Positions 50,241-59,749 of a DNA stretch of 64,000 nt are shown piece after piece (the stretch's first letter is position 1; each line of letters opens with the position of its first letter). This DNA comes from Leptospira biflexa serovar Patoc strain 'Patoc 1 (Paris)'. Lineage in GTDB: Bacteria > Spirochaetota > Leptospiria > Leptospirales > Leptospiraceae. The stretch spans positions 1,443,501 through 1,507,500 of the forward strand of contig NC_010602.1 of assembly GCF_000017685.1 (NCBI RefSeq). The letters run 5' to 3'. The notes below the pieces were generated by a model. The model saw only the letters and a list, made by a program, of their open reading frames with translations, searched no databases and was not told the origin of the DNA. Made by a program: the position numbers and the translations under genes.

Positions 50241-51361
50241 TTGTATGAAAATCCTTTGATGAGTTTTGTGGGATTGATGTTCTTACCATCTTTGATGACT
50301 TCGAAGTGTAAATGGGGACCAAAACAATACCCTGTGCAACCAGAACGAGAGATGATTTTTCCGGCACTCACATAATCTCCTTCTTTCACGTAAAGTTTTG
50401 AGTTGTGAGCATAAAGCGTTTGGTAATTGTCATCGTGAGATAAAATGATGGCATTTCCATAGCCACCCATCCAACCAGAGTAGGTGACTTTTCCTTTCCT
50501 TGCGGCATAAACAGATTCGTAATTGGCACGTAGGTCAAGGGCCATATGGAATTTGTATTGTGGGTAGGAACGGGTGCCCCAACCAGAAGTGATGACTTTG
50601 GATGCCACAGGGATCCGCCAAACAGGACCTGTTTCTGGGATGATGGCTCCCGGTAGGAAAACCTTTTGACCAGACTTAAATAAATCATAATCCTCTAATT
50701 GGTTTTCCGCATAGATATCATCAATTTTGACTTTATAATAATCGGCTACTTTTGCTAGAGTTTCCCCTTTTTTCAACTTATACATTAATCCTTGTTTGTT
50801 GGGGATATTTAGGATTTGGCCAGAGATGAGAGATACTTCTGGATTGATACCAGAACTTCCAGCAATGGATTCAACGGAAACCTTAAACCGACGCGCAATG
50901 TCCGATAAGGTTTCATTTTTTTTCACTTTGTATTGAGTGACTTTTAGTTTTTTGTTTTTATTGTCTGCAAGTTTGTCGAGTTCCGCAGAGCGTAGGATTG
51001 CATTTTTTTTATCTTCGGTTTCTTGTAGGTATTTGGCATCAGCAAGTTTTGCTTCTTTGTCTTTGGTGTCGTTTTCTTCGACCTCAGTGGACATACTAAG
51101 AAATTCTTTTTCCATCAGACTTTCTTCGTAAGTTTGTTTGTCTACGATGACAGAAAGTAAAAAAGCAAAGATAAATGAAAAGCTGAGTAGTGGAAGGATA
51201 CGATACCGTTTGCGATTGAGATCGATCGTTCCATGAAGGACACTGGATTGTGATTGGAGGTTATAAAAATACTTACCGGGGGAAACTTGGATGACATTGA
51301 TGTTTCCCCAACGTAACACATGCTTGCCGATCGTAGACTTTTCAGGTGAACGAAGTAGCAT
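50237..51361 (-). CDS. LysM and M23 cell-wall endopeptidase, membrane anchored
   Basis: The 374-residue protein has a cytoplasmic N-terminal tail of about 55 residues, one membrane helix (56-74), a charged coiled region, two LysM repeats (YKVKKNETLSDIARRFKVS and YKLKKGETLAKVADYYKVK) that bind peptidoglycan, and an M23 domain. Its zinc ligands are intact: HMALD near 268 and HLHFE near 351. Members cut peptidoglycan cross-links. It starts 19 bases after the bactofilin stop. In other bacteria a bactofilin and an M23 peptidase work together in shape control, with the peptidase tail binding the bactofilin, so the long tail here is of interest. Confidence 0.9.
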   Translation of the reverse strand: MLLRSPEKSTIGKHVLRWGNINVIQVSPGKYFYNLQSQSSVLHGTIDLNRKRYRILPLLSFSFIFAFLLSVIVDKQTYEESLMEKEFLSMSTEVEENDTKDKEAKLADAKYLQETEDKKNAILRSAELDKLADNKNKKLKVTQYKVKKNETLSDIARRFKVSVESIAGSSGINPEVSLISGQILNIPNKQGLMYKLKKGETLAKVADYYKVKIDDIYAENQLEDYDLFKSGQKVFLPGAIIPETGPVWRIPVASKVITSGWGTRSYPQYKFHMALDLRANYESVYAARKGKVTYSGWMGGYGNAIILSHDDNYQTLYAHNSKLYVKEGDYVSAGKIISRSGCTGYCFGPHLHFEVIKDGKNINPTKLIKGFSYK

Positions 51362-51380
51362 GTGTTAAATGGAAATTACG

Positions 51381-51785
51381 TTAGTCCTTCGAATCTAAAG
51401 ATTTGATTCCGCCAAAGGATTCTTCTACAATCTTACGAACGTCTTTTTTCTGTCCGCCTGTGATTGTGATATTTCCTTTCGCAACAACACCTTTTTGAAG
51501 TTCTAAATAGGGAGCAGTGATGTCACCTAACATACGGCCTGTTCCTTCCAGTTTCACTTCGTTTTCGGCTTTGATGTTGCCAATGAGGGTTCCGGAGACA
51601 ATGACTTCTCTCGCGCTGATATTGGTTTTGACCTTTCCTGTCTCTCCAATGACGAGTGCATCTTCTGTTTTGATATCACCTTCGAATTTTCCATCGATTC
51701 TAAGTGAACCTGCGATATAAAATTTACCTTCAAATATCGACCCTGGTCCGATAACGCTGTTGATGGAATCCTTACCTATTGCCAT
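51381..51785 (-). CDS. Bactofilin
   Basis: The 134 residues are a bactofilin (DUF583): SVIGPGSIFEGKFYIAGSLRIDGKFEGDIKTEDALVIGE, given here in short as GSLRIDGKFEGDI, then SARE-VIVSGTLIGNI and VVAKGNITI. The beta-helix core self-assembles into filaments without nucleotide. In Leptospira biflexa one bactofilin affects the helical shape. The basic/acidic tail is short. It is placed between PBP1A and the LysM-M23 gene. Confidence 0.94.
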   Translation of the reverse strand: MAIGKDSINSVIGPGSIFEGKFYIAGSLRIDGKFEGDIKTEDALVIGETGKVKTNISAREVIVSGTLIGNIKAENEVKLEGTGRMLGDITAPYLELQKGVVAKGNITITGGQKKDVRKIVEESFGGIKSLDSKD

Positions 51786-51844
51786 TCCTGCTCCTTTTCC
51801 CCTTCTGTGAGAATCAAAATTTTCGGTCTATCTGACAAGCCTTT

Positions 51845-54397
51845 TTAGTAGTCAATTTCCTCATCTCCGCTAAAGACCGATTTTTTTCGTTTTGGCGGTT
51901 TGGACTCGGAGGGTTTTTTCTCTACTTTTGTGTCTTGTTTTTTAGGTTCTGCTGGTTTTTGTGTGACTGGGTTTTGTGTTTTTGTTTCCACTACATTCCA
52001 AGCCGAACCATGGTCGTTACAAACGTCTTTTGGGACCGTTTGTGGGATGAAGTATTCTTCTAAAAGATCATGGCATTGCCCACTGGGGAGTTTGCCCGAC
52101 ATACGGCAGACCGTTCGTTTGGAGATTTTTACCTCAGATAACCAAGGGAATTCTTTTGGTGGCTCTTTTTCGAGGGCTCGTGCCATAAACCGACCCCAAA
52201 CAGGGGCAGAAAGTTTCCCTCCTGTCATGCCTCGGCCAAGAGAGATGGTTCCCACATCATAACCAAACCATACTGAGGTGACAAGTTCAGGGGTGTAACC
52301 TACAAACCATGCATCTCGAAAATTATTGGTGGTGCCCGTTTTTCCATAGGCCTTACGGTTCAGTCCATAGGAGAGAACACCTCGTCCTGTTCCTTCTTCC
52401 ACCACATCCTTCATCATGGAAGTGATGAGAAAGGCCGCTTCCTTGGAGATGATTTGTTTACGTTCCACATCTTCGTAGTCCTTTCGAAAGTCTTTGATGA
52501 CCTTACCCGCGTTGTCTTCCACATACAAAACCGAGATGGGATTTACGGTTTTTCCGCCCGAAGCAAGGGCCGCATAGGCGCGAGTGAGTTCGTAAGGTGT
52601 GAGTTCAAAGGAACCCAAGGAAACACTGAAGTTGTAAGGGATGTCGCGACCTTGTAATTGTAATAACCCACGTAGGCTCTCCATCAAATTGGAAAGCCCC
52701 ACTTGTTCGAGGACTCGCACAGCCACAGAGTTTTTGGATTGTTCCAAGGCCTTACGTAACAAAATGAATCCTGAGTATTCGCTACTATAGTTTTCTGGTG
52801 CCCATTCGTCTCCATCTTCCATCAAATACTGGAGGGGTGAGTCGGCAAAAAGTGTTGCAGGTGTTACGTTTTTTTCAGGGTCTGGGTTTTTCCCAGAATG
52901 GTCCATGGCCGCCGCGTACAAAATGGGTTTGAATGCAGAACCTGGTTGGCGAAAGGCTTGGAAGGGTCGGATCTGTTGGTTATCAGAACGAAAGCCCGAT
53001 CCACCCACGAGGGCTGTGATGTAACCTGTTTCAGGGCGAATGGCGATGAGCGATCCTTCTACGGGGAGAAGGTGGTCTTTTGTACTTTGGGAGGTGAAGT
53101 TTTTATCGAGTGTGTCACCAAGATAATCGTCTCCCGTCAGTAAGTTTAAGGCAGAAAACTCATCACGTATGTCTTCTTGGTAGGCGGAAGAAAAGGTTCG
53201 TTCGATTTTTGATATTTTAAATTTAAATTCTGGTAAATCGTTTAAATCGGCAATGAGGGAATACCCACTGCCATACAAATCATCAAAGGCATCAATGTTC
53301 CGAAATGCCCGTTGGTTTGACTCAATCGTTTGCCTTTGTAAGGCGGGGAGGAGTGCTTTTTCTGCTTCTTCTTGGTGGCGGATTTGGATGGTGGAATAAA
53401 TTTTGAGTCCACCATTGTACAAACGACTGGAACCGATGGAACGGATTAGGTTTTTTCGGATGTATTCTGTGACATAGGGAAATTTGTTTAACCTGTCAGA
53501 AAAGGCAGAATCATTTGGGGAACGATTTAAGTTTGTATAGTATTCCTCTAAAATTCCAAATTCTTTTTCGGCATCTGCCACTGTCATCCTTCCATTTTCA
53601 ACTAACTTACGAAAGACGACTCGTACTTTGTTCATACTGGAAACGGGATTCACAATGGGACTAAACTGAGTGGGCCTTGTGGTGAGGCTTGCTAAAATCG
53701 CCGCTTCCCCCCAGGTGACATCTTGTACTTCCTTTCGAAAGTAAAACCGAGACGCAGCACCCACACCAATGGTTCCATGCCCAAGAGGGATTTCGTTCAA
53801 ATACACTTCTAAGATTTTGTCTTTTGGGTAAACGAGTTCGAGTAATATGGCAAGCCATGCTTCACGAGCTTTCCTTGCAATGGAACGTTCGATGGATAAA
53901 AACTTAAGCCTTGCGACTTGTTGTGTGATGGTGGAGGCACCTTCTTTGACACGACCTGCCATGAGGTTCACCACAAAGGCACGAGCGATTCCTTTGAGAT
54001 CAATTCCATTATGGGAATAAAAAGAATTATCCTCTGTTGATAAAAAACATTGGATGAGTTTGTGACGGTTGTCAGTGGAATAATTGGTTTCTTCGGATTT
54101 GAGTTGTTCTAACTTAACTGGGATGCGAGAGAATTTATAATATTCAGCGATGGGTTCGTATTCCCCTTTGTCGTTTAATCCGTATAAGGTGGAAGGGATG
54201 TCGTAAACCGCCGCTTCCCCCAATCGAAAAAAATCTTTCACAGAGCCTGTGAGTAAAAAACCATTTAGGATACCAAATCCTAAAATGACAAGGAAAGTGT
54301 TCCGAACTTTTTTGTCTCCAGTCCAAATCCTTTCTGTAACGATCCGAAACCAAATGATAAAATACTTTTCAAAGAGCCCAACGGGTTCTTGTTTCAT
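51845..54397 (-). CDS. Class A penicillin-binding protein (PBP1A-like)
   Basis: The 850-residue bifunctional enzyme polymerises and cross-links peptidoglycan. After an N-terminal membrane helix (near 33-52), the GT51 domain has the catalytic Glu122 in STEDNSFYSHNG and GASTITQQVARLKF. The transpeptidase shows the serine motif GSAFK near 484, SKNS near 545 and YGKTGTTNNF near 685. The C-terminal end is a Lys/Pro/Thr-rich tail. It is 60 bases upstream of the bactofilin gene on the same strand, so the two may be cotranscribed. Confidence 0.95.
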   Translation of the reverse strand: MKQEPVGLFEKYFIIWFRIVTERIWTGDKKVRNTFLVILGFGILNGFLLTGSVKDFFRLGEAAVYDIPSTLYGLNDKGEYEPIAEYYKFSRIPVKLEQLKSEETNYSTDNRHKLIQCFLSTEDNSFYSHNGIDLKGIARAFVVNLMAGRVKEGASTITQQVARLKFLSIERSIARKAREAWLAILLELVYPKDKILEVYLNEIPLGHGTIGVGAASRFYFRKEVQDVTWGEAAILASLTTRPTQFSPIVNPVSSMNKVRVVFRKLVENGRMTVADAEKEFGILEEYYTNLNRSPNDSAFSDRLNKFPYVTEYIRKNLIRSIGSSRLYNGGLKIYSTIQIRHQEEAEKALLPALQRQTIESNQRAFRNIDAFDDLYGSGYSLIADLNDLPEFKFKISKIERTFSSAYQEDIRDEFSALNLLTGDDYLGDTLDKNFTSQSTKDHLLPVEGSLIAIRPETGYITALVGGSGFRSDNQQIRPFQAFRQPGSAFKPILYAAAMDHSGKNPDPEKNVTPATLFADSPLQYLMEDGDEWAPENYSSEYSGFILLRKALEQSKNSVAVRVLEQVGLSNLMESLRGLLQLQGRDIPYNFSVSLGSFELTPYELTRAYAALASGGKTVNPISVLYVEDNAGKVIKDFRKDYEDVERKQIISKEAAFLITSMMKDVVEEGTGRGVLSYGLNRKAYGKTGTTNNFRDAWFVGYTPELVTSVWFGYDVGTISLGRGMTGGKLSAPVWGRFMARALEKEPPKEFPWLSEVKISKRTVCRMSGKLPSGQCHDLLEEYFIPQTVPKDVCNDHGSAWNVVETKTQNPVTQKPAEPKKQDTKVEKKPSESKPPKRKKSVFSGDEEIDY

Positions 54398-54421
54398 ACA
54401 ATTTCCTTTTTCAAATTCCTA

Positions 54422-55492
54422 CTAAACGAGTGGAGAAAATTCCTTCATGTGGTCAATGCCATGATATCGAAGGCCCGTATCCAAATTATAACCACCAAGA
54501 GAGTCCAGAATTTTCGATCTACTCTCTGGTGAAAAACTATATTCATAGGCTCTCGTTAAAATTTCCTTACACGCCTGGCTTGCTTGGTTCAGAAGTTCGA
54601 TAAAGGAATCATTGAATTTTCGATTGGGGTCAGCGGGATAAAACCATTCTCTTTTTTCATCATTCATGATCTTGGGATTGATGGCTTCGATGGTTGGTAA
54701 CATGAGAACGCTGGCATTGTACCTGTGAAAGGTAAGCGTATCCACCACATTCACAAGCCCTCGGATGAGAGCACTGCGGGAATCCAAGGTAGACGTGAAC
54801 CGGTAAAACCCAAGATACGATTCGTTTAAGATATCCCCTGGTATGATCTTTTTTTCGGAACCAATATAAGAGGATAGGAATTCAGTAGGAAAGGTTTCTT
54901 TTAAGGACTGCAACCAAAAGTTCCAAAGCACAGGGTCCATTTTGTTTTTGATGCCTACTGTTCTGTGACGGATGTCAATGTATTGTGGGAAATCGTATTC
55001 ACGGGCACTCATGCCCCAGCGGTGGTTGATGAGAAGGGTATCCAGTCCAAACTCCACTTTCATATGGTTCACTTGGGCTTGGTAGGAGATCTTTTTATCG
55101 TCGTTATAGTAGTCCCCAGAGATATAAAAGATATAAGGATGAGTTTGGATATCGACCACACAGTGGCAGATATAACCTAAAGTAAAGGCAAGGAAGCGGT
55201 CACGGTAGAGTCCCATTTCTGTGTCATAGACTTGGTCAAGAAAACTTAAGATGAGTTCAGCTACCTTATGGTGGTGGGCAAGGTCTCCAAAGAAAGCGGC
55301 TTTTTTGGTCCGTTTGGGTTGTAAGACATGATAGAAATAAAAGATATCAGGGGCCACAGCACCTAAGTTGGCATAGGAAGCCACGTCTGGTCTTGAGAGT
55401 AAATTGGCAATTTTCCGTTGGGTGGCATTGCCATGTTCCAAATGTTTTTTCACTTGGGAGAGTGCTTCAATATGTGTGATCTTTCCTGCCAT
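54422..55492 (-). CDS. Zinc-dependent phospholipase C-like protein
   Basis: The 356 residues match the zinc-dependent phospholipase C family: THIEALSQVKKHL near the start, YANLGAVAPDIFYFYH near 40, FGDLAHHHKVAELIL, and LGYICHCVVDIQTHPYIFY near 104, with His/Asp residues suited to the three-zinc site. No signal peptide is visible, so it would act inside the cell unless exported by another route. It lies 24 bases upstream of PBP1A on the same strand. The real substrate is not known. Confidence 0.78.
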   Translation of the reverse strand: MAGKITHIEALSQVKKHLEHGNATQRKIANLLSRPDVASYANLGAVAPDIFYFYHVLQPKRTKKAAFFGDLAHHHKVAELILSFLDQVYDTEMGLYRDRFLAFTLGYICHCVVDIQTHPYIFYISGDYYNDDKKISYQAQVNHMKVEFGLDTLLINHRWGMSAREYDFPQYIDIRHRTVGIKNKMDPVLWNFWLQSLKETFPTEFLSSYIGSEKKIIPGDILNESYLGFYRFTSTLDSRSALIRGLVNVVDTLTFHRYNASVLMLPTIEAINPKIMNDEKREWFYPADPNRKFNDSFIELLNQASQACKEILTRAYEYSFSPESRSKILDSLGGYNLDTGLRYHGIDHMKEFSPLV

Positions 55493-55549
55493 TTTCTACT
55501 TTTTTGACTTTATGGATTGGAACCTATTGAAAGGTTTATCTTAAATCCT

Positions 55550-56818
55550 ATGACATCAATCGAAAAACTAAAGTTTTTGAAAGAAGACCAAGTGCGAACT
55601 TTGGCAAAAGAATTCGGAACCCCTCTCTTTGTCTATTCTGAGAAAGAAATTGAACAAAAATGTGACGATACATTGGCATTTCCCAATGCATTTGGTTTAC
55701 AAGTCCGTTATGCCATGAAGGCAAATCCCAATTCCAATATCTTACAAATCATGAAAAAAAAGGGTATCCTCATCGATGCATCCTCGGAACACGAAGTGGT
55801 AAGGGCTTTACATTTTGGATTTTCTCCTGAATCCATCATGCTCACGTCACAAGAATTCCCAAAAGCCTTTGTGGAACTCATTGGAAAGGGTGTGAAGTTC
55901 AATGCTTGTTCCCTCCGCCAATTGGAACTCTTCGGACAACATTTCCCAGGAAAATCAGTGTCGATTCGGTTTAACCCAGGCCTTGGATCAGGCCATACCA
56001 AAAAAACTGATGTGGGTGGGGTGACATCCTCCTTTGGGATATGGCATGAGAAGTTAGAAGAAGTGAAAGCCATCGTAAACAAATACAACCTCGTTGTCGA
56101 AAAAGTCCACACCCATATTGGATCGGGCAGTGACCCTGAAGTGTGGAAGGCTGTCGCCAAATACACACTCGAATATGCAGAGAGTTTTCCATCGGTGACG
56201 GTGGTGAGCCTTGGTGGTGGTTACAAAGTGGGTCGGATGGAAGATGAAAAATCGACCAACTTACAAACAATCGGTGCTCCTGTTAAAATCCAATTTGAAG
56301 AATTTGCCAAAAAACATGGAAGAAAACTCATCTTAGAGATTGAACCAGGAACTTACCTCATCGCATTGTGCGGGGCTCTTCTCACTACTGTGGATGACAA
56401 AGTGGACACTGGAAAACATGGATTCCAGTTTTTAAAATTGGATACGGGAATGGATTCTAATACAAGGCCTTCCCTCTACGGTGCACGCCACCCCCTCATC
56501 ACGGTCAAAAAAGATGGTGGGATTCCTTCGTCTCACAAAGAGTATGTGGTTGTCGGCCATTGTTGTGAGTCAGGAGATGTGTTCACCCAAAAAGAAGGGG
56601 GAGAACCCATCACAAGGCTAATGGGTGAGGCAGAAATTGGAGACTATGTGGTGATGGAAGCGATTGGGGCATATTGTTCCAGTATGTCCACAAAGAACTA
56701 CAATAGTTTTCCCGAGACAGCTGAAGTTTTACTTCGAAAAAACGGAGAGACAAAACTCATTCGTAAAAAAGAACCAGTGATGGAAATCTTTCGCAATGAA
56801 ATCTTAGTGGTGGAATGA
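55550..56818 (+). CDS. lysA: Diaminopimelate decarboxylase
   Basis: LysA decarboxylates meso-diaminopimelate to lysine. The 422 residues have the PLP lysine in RYAMKANPNSN near 56, HTHIGSGSDP near 190, the LSLGGGYKVG-like VSLGGGYKVG motif near 222, EPGTYLIALCG near 263 and GHCCESGDVF near 340 with the active-site Cys. I chose ATG 55550; TTG 55517 is in frame upstream. The family also includes ornithine and carboxynorspermidine decarboxylases, so substrate specificity is inferred. It shares ATGA with ispD. Confidence 0.82.
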   Translation: MTSIEKLKFLKEDQVRTLAKEFGTPLFVYSEKEIEQKCDDTLAFPNAFGLQVRYAMKANPNSNILQIMKKKGILIDASSEHEVVRALHFGFSPESIMLTSQEFPKAFVELIGKGVKFNACSLRQLELFGQHFPGKSVSIRFNPGLGSGHTKKTDVGGVTSSFGIWHEKLEEVKAIVNKYNLVVEKVHTHIGSGSDPEVWKAVAKYTLEYAESFPSVTVVSLGGGYKVGRMEDEKSTNLQTIGAPVKIQFEEFAKKHGRKLILEIEPGTYLIALCGALLTTVDDKVDTGKHGFQFLKLDTGMDSNTRPSLYGARHPLITVKKDGGIPSSHKEYVVVGHCCESGDVFTQKEGGEPITRLMGEAEIGDYVVMEAIGAYCSSMSTKNYNSFPETAEVLLRKNGETKLIRKKEPVMEIFRNEILVVE

Positions 56819-57504
56819 ACCAACTCTTTGCCATCCTTCTCGCTGGTGGAACGGGTAGCCGAATGGGAGAATCTCTCCCAAAACAATTCTTACGCTTAAG
56901 GGGGGAATCCCTCCTTAGGCATTCGGTGAAACGATTCCGCCGTTTTGGACTGCTTAAGTCACTGACAGTTGTTTCCCATCCTGATTGGATCCTCGAAACA
57001 GAAAAAGAATTACAAGACTTACTGGAACCAAACGACCGTATTGTGGAAGGAGGGGAAACAAGGCACCTTTCCACCTTGAAAGGACTTGCATCCATTTCCT
57101 ATGATGAAAAGGATATTTTTTTCATCCATGATGTGGCAAGACCAAGTTTCAAACAAAACGAACTCTTCCAACTTGTCGAACAAACCAAAATCTTTGGAGC
57201 CGCATCCATTGTTTGTCCCGTGACTGAAAGTCTCATTCGCGTGGGGCGCCATCGAAACTATTCGGAAGAACCTTTGAATCGAGAAGAAGTGTATGCGGTA
57301 AAAACCCCGCAGTCTGTGGCAGGGTTTATGTTAAGCGAACTTTTGTTAGATCCACTTTCTTCAAAGACCTCAGAACATCCTACAGACCTTTGCACTTGGA
57401 TGGGGAAACGAAAGGTTGGAATTGTCGAAACAGACTTTCGAAATACCAAAGTGACAAGTCCAGGCGATCTCACTCTAGCGGATTCCCTCTACATTGAGGA
57501 CTAA
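56815..57504 (+). CDS. ispD: 2-C-methyl-D-erythritol 4-phosphate cytidylyltransferase
   Basis: IspD couples CTP to methylerythritol phosphate in the MEP pathway of isoprenoid synthesis. The 229 residues show the nucleotide-binding LLAGGTGSRMGESLPKQFL near residue 8, FFIHDVARP near 102, YAVKTPQ near 162 and the C-terminal DLTLADSLY. It overlaps lysA by four bases. Confidence 0.94.
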   Translation: MNQLFAILLAGGTGSRMGESLPKQFLRLRGESLLRHSVKRFRRFGLLKSLTVVSHPDWILETEKELQDLLEPNDRIVEGGETRHLSTLKGLASISYDEKDIFFIHDVARPSFKQNELFQLVEQTKIFGAASIVCPVTESLIRVGRHRNYSEEPLNREEVYAVKTPQSVAGFMLSELLLDPLSSKTSEHPTDLCTWMGKRKVGIVETDFRNTKVTSPGDLTLADSLYIED

Positions 57505-57511
57505 ATCGAAT

Positions 57512-58606
57512 TTACCGACCGTGGAAGATTTTAAACCTTTGTTTCCAAATCCAAACTCGAAATAAGTTTTGATTCTCAATCGAATCAATTTGGATTCCAA
57601 AACCCCTCGGTTTTCCATACTTTCCTTGTGGGTTTGACCACCTTACGATACCTGCGACAGAGATTTCACCCGATCTTGTTTGGATTTTCACACGACAAGA
57701 TTCCCCTGCTGATAGGACTGATTCCGATTCGATGTACAATCCTTCTAAGGAAACATTGAGAAGTGTGCCTTGGTTTGCTTTGTCATCGGATGGAAAAAAC
57801 AAAACGGGATTCGAAACTGGGTAACGCGGTGCAAACACTCGGTATAAAAACGAATCGTAGATTTGTTTTTCTTCTTTTTGGGGGATGAGGAATTGTAATT
57901 GGACCCCTGCAATTTCGGTTCCATCGGGTTCTTTGTCGATGCGAACGACCTTGCCTTGTACTGAGATGGCGGCTGGATCCCTATTTTCTTTTTCCAAAGT
58001 GAGGAGTAAATTGATCGGGTCTCCTGGTTTTAAAAAATGATGTTTGGTGAGAGGGAGTAAGACTCCGTTTTTGGAAATGTTGATGGTGAGTCCATCTCCT
58101 TCTCTTTCTCCATCGGCATTGGTCCAATGGAACGGAATGGGGTGAGTCTCTCGGTATTTGGAGCGCCAACCGCGACGAGTGGCACTCAAATAAGGAGCGG
58201 CAATTTCCCTTCTTAAAAAATAGAAGGCGATGGCAAGGAGCACCGTTGTGATCGCCATGTTCCAAACAATGTCATTTGTTTTGATGCGGATGCCCGCAAG
58301 GAAGAATTTTTTCCCAAGTGAGACTGACAAGACCATCCAAACATTATATGTAAGGATGAGAAACGTGAAACAGAGGAAAAGGTAATAACCAAACTTCTTT
58401 TTGGTGATGAGGCCGTAGGCGATGATGGCACTTAAAAAGGAAAAGACATACTGCCAGGGTTGGATCCGAGAGAGGATCATCCCCACGTGGTCAAAATCCA
58501 AATCATAAAGGGAGGCAATGGCAAAAAAAATAACAAATGGTACAGCAAAAAAACCAAGAGTTACGAGTAGTACGGGAATTGGGTAGTTGAAGAACCGAAA
58601 TGTCAC
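57512..58606 (-). CDS. Membrane protein with two PilZ domains
   Basis: The 364 residues begin with four or five membrane helices (residues 8-130). The soluble part has two PilZ domains, each with an arginine start and a DxSxxG-like turn: RRGWRSKYRETH with INISKNGVLLP (near 140-180) and RYPVSNPVLFFP with LNVSLEGLYIES (near 265-300). PilZ domains bind cyclic di-GMP, but in the second one the RxxxR motif is less clear. It converges with ispD with a seven-base gap. The target is unknown. Confidence 0.82.
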   Translation of the reverse strand: MTFRFFNYPIPVLLVTLGFFAVPFVIFFAIASLYDLDFDHVGMILSRIQPWQYVFSFLSAIIAYGLITKKKFGYYLFLCFTFLILTYNVWMVLSVSLGKKFFLAGIRIKTNDIVWNMAITTVLLAIAFYFLRREIAAPYLSATRRGWRSKYRETHPIPFHWTNADGEREGDGLTINISKNGVLLPLTKHHFLKPGDPINLLLTLEKENRDPAAISVQGKVVRIDKEPDGTEIAGVQLQFLIPQKEEKQIYDSFLYRVFAPRYPVSNPVLFFPSDDKANQGTLLNVSLEGLYIESESVLSAGESCRVKIQTRSGEISVAGIVRWSNPQGKYGKPRGFGIQIDSIENQNLFRVWIWKQRFKIFHGR

Positions 58607-58642
58607 CCGAAAATCAAACTTCTTTTTTTGCCTTGAGTCAAC

Positions 58643-59212
58643 TTATTTTTGAACTTCGGATGTAGCATCCTTAGAACTCGGTTCTATTTTGTTTGTTTCA
58701 TCTACTGGTTCTTGTGGCAAAGAATCTTGTGTGTTCTCCTCACTTACTGTGACAGATTCTGTGTTTGATCCTTCCGAACTTTTTTCGTGGATTCCGTTGA
58801 TTAGAATATGCAGTTCTTTTTGTTTTTCTGAGATTGTATCTTCTACGGCTGTTAGGCGGTTTATGATGCTATGCAAAATCACAGATAAAAATCCAGGGCT
58901 TTCTTTTCCCATTCCTAAAAAGATATCCTTTGTGATGGTCCCAACCTTTGTGTCTTCCGAAGCGGCCACAATGGTTGCGGCCCTTGGAGAGGGGAATACC
59001 AGTGCCATTTCTCCAAAAAATTCACCGGGTTTGATGTCTCTTACGTATTGGTCTTCCCCAGTGGCTTTTCGTTTGTACACTTGCAAAAGCCCGGAAAAAA
59101 CAAAATACATTTTCCCATTACAGTCTTCCCCTTCTGAAAATACTTTTGTCCCTTGGGCAAAATGATCGATGCGGACTTCGGTGATGTACTTTCTTAAATG
59201 TTCTACATTCAT
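58643..59212 (-). CDS. Cyclic nucleotide-binding domain protein
   Basis: The 189-residue protein has a cNMP-binding (CAP-type) fold in residues 5-125: QGTKVFSEGEDCNGKMYFVFSG, GEFFGEMALVFPSPRAATIVA, with Glu and Arg at the phosphate-binding cassette (GEMALVFPSPRAAT). An acidic coiled tail follows (EKQKELHILINGIHEK). No DNA-binding domain is present, so it may sense cAMP and act through a partner. It is coupled by ATGA to the gene upstream. Confidence 0.87.
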   Translation of the reverse strand: MNVEHLRKYITEVRIDHFAQGTKVFSEGEDCNGKMYFVFSGLLQVYKRKATGEDQYVRDIKPGEFFGEMALVFPSPRAATIVAASEDTKVGTITKDIFLGMGKESPGFLSVILHSIINRLTAVEDTISEKQKELHILINGIHEKSSEGSNTESVTVSEENTQDSLPQEPVDETNKIEPSSKDATSEVQK

Positions 59213-59658
59213 TTGGTTTCGTCCTTTTGGATTTCCTCGATCATTTTATCGAGTTCGCTAAGCCTTGCTTCTGCTCGATGGAGTTTTTCCACCGTGCTCT
59301 TTGTGAGTTGGAATAAAAAATGCGTATTGATCCTTGCTAATTTTTCAAATTGGTCATCACGTAAAATCCCGACTCGGGCATTGGCCGAGACCACACTGAT
59401 GGTCATGGCACGTGGCCTTCTTGTGATGAGGGAGAGTTCACCAAAAAATTCACCAGGACCAAGTCCCTTGATCACTTCCTGAGAACCGTCTGGCATCCGT
59501 TTGGTGACAGCAAACATCCCACTCATGATACAATACATACTTCCATCATGTGGGTCACCTTCTTTAAAGATCACATCCCCTCTCAAATACACTTGGGTGG
59601 AGATGTTTTGCATAAATTCCAGTATGTTCATCGGACTTATCCTATTGGTATCTGACAT
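59209..59658 (-). CDS. Cyclic nucleotide-binding domain protein, shorter paralogue
   Basis: The 149 residues are almost all one cNMP-binding domain: VYLRGDVIFKEGDPHDGSMYCIMSG and GEFFGELSLITRRPRAMTISVV, with the Glu and Arg of the phosphate cassette intact, and a short C-terminal helix (LHRAEARLSELDKMIEEI). It overlaps its longer paralogue by four bases, pointing to translation as a pair; a heterodimer is plausible. Confidence 0.87.
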   Translation of the reverse strand: MSDTNRISPMNILEFMQNISTQVYLRGDVIFKEGDPHDGSMYCIMSGMFAVTKRMPDGSQEVIKGLGPGEFFGELSLITRRPRAMTISVVSANARVGILRDDQFEKLARINTHFLFQLTKSTVEKLHRAEARLSELDKMIEEIQKDETK

Positions 59659-59731
59659 TCATATAAAATTCCAAAACAAAGGCAAGTGAATCACAAAATC
59701 TCACTAGACAGAATTCCCTAGTACAAAAACC

Positions 59732-59740
59732 TGCTTATAC
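59732..59740 (+). promoter_or_regulatory. Possible extended -10 element for tRNA-Leu
   Basis: TGCTTATAC lies ten bases before the tRNA 5' end and fits a TG-N-TTATAC extended -10. No matching -35 box is found at a normal distance. Confidence 0.3.
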
Positions 59741-59749
59741 AAGCACAAT

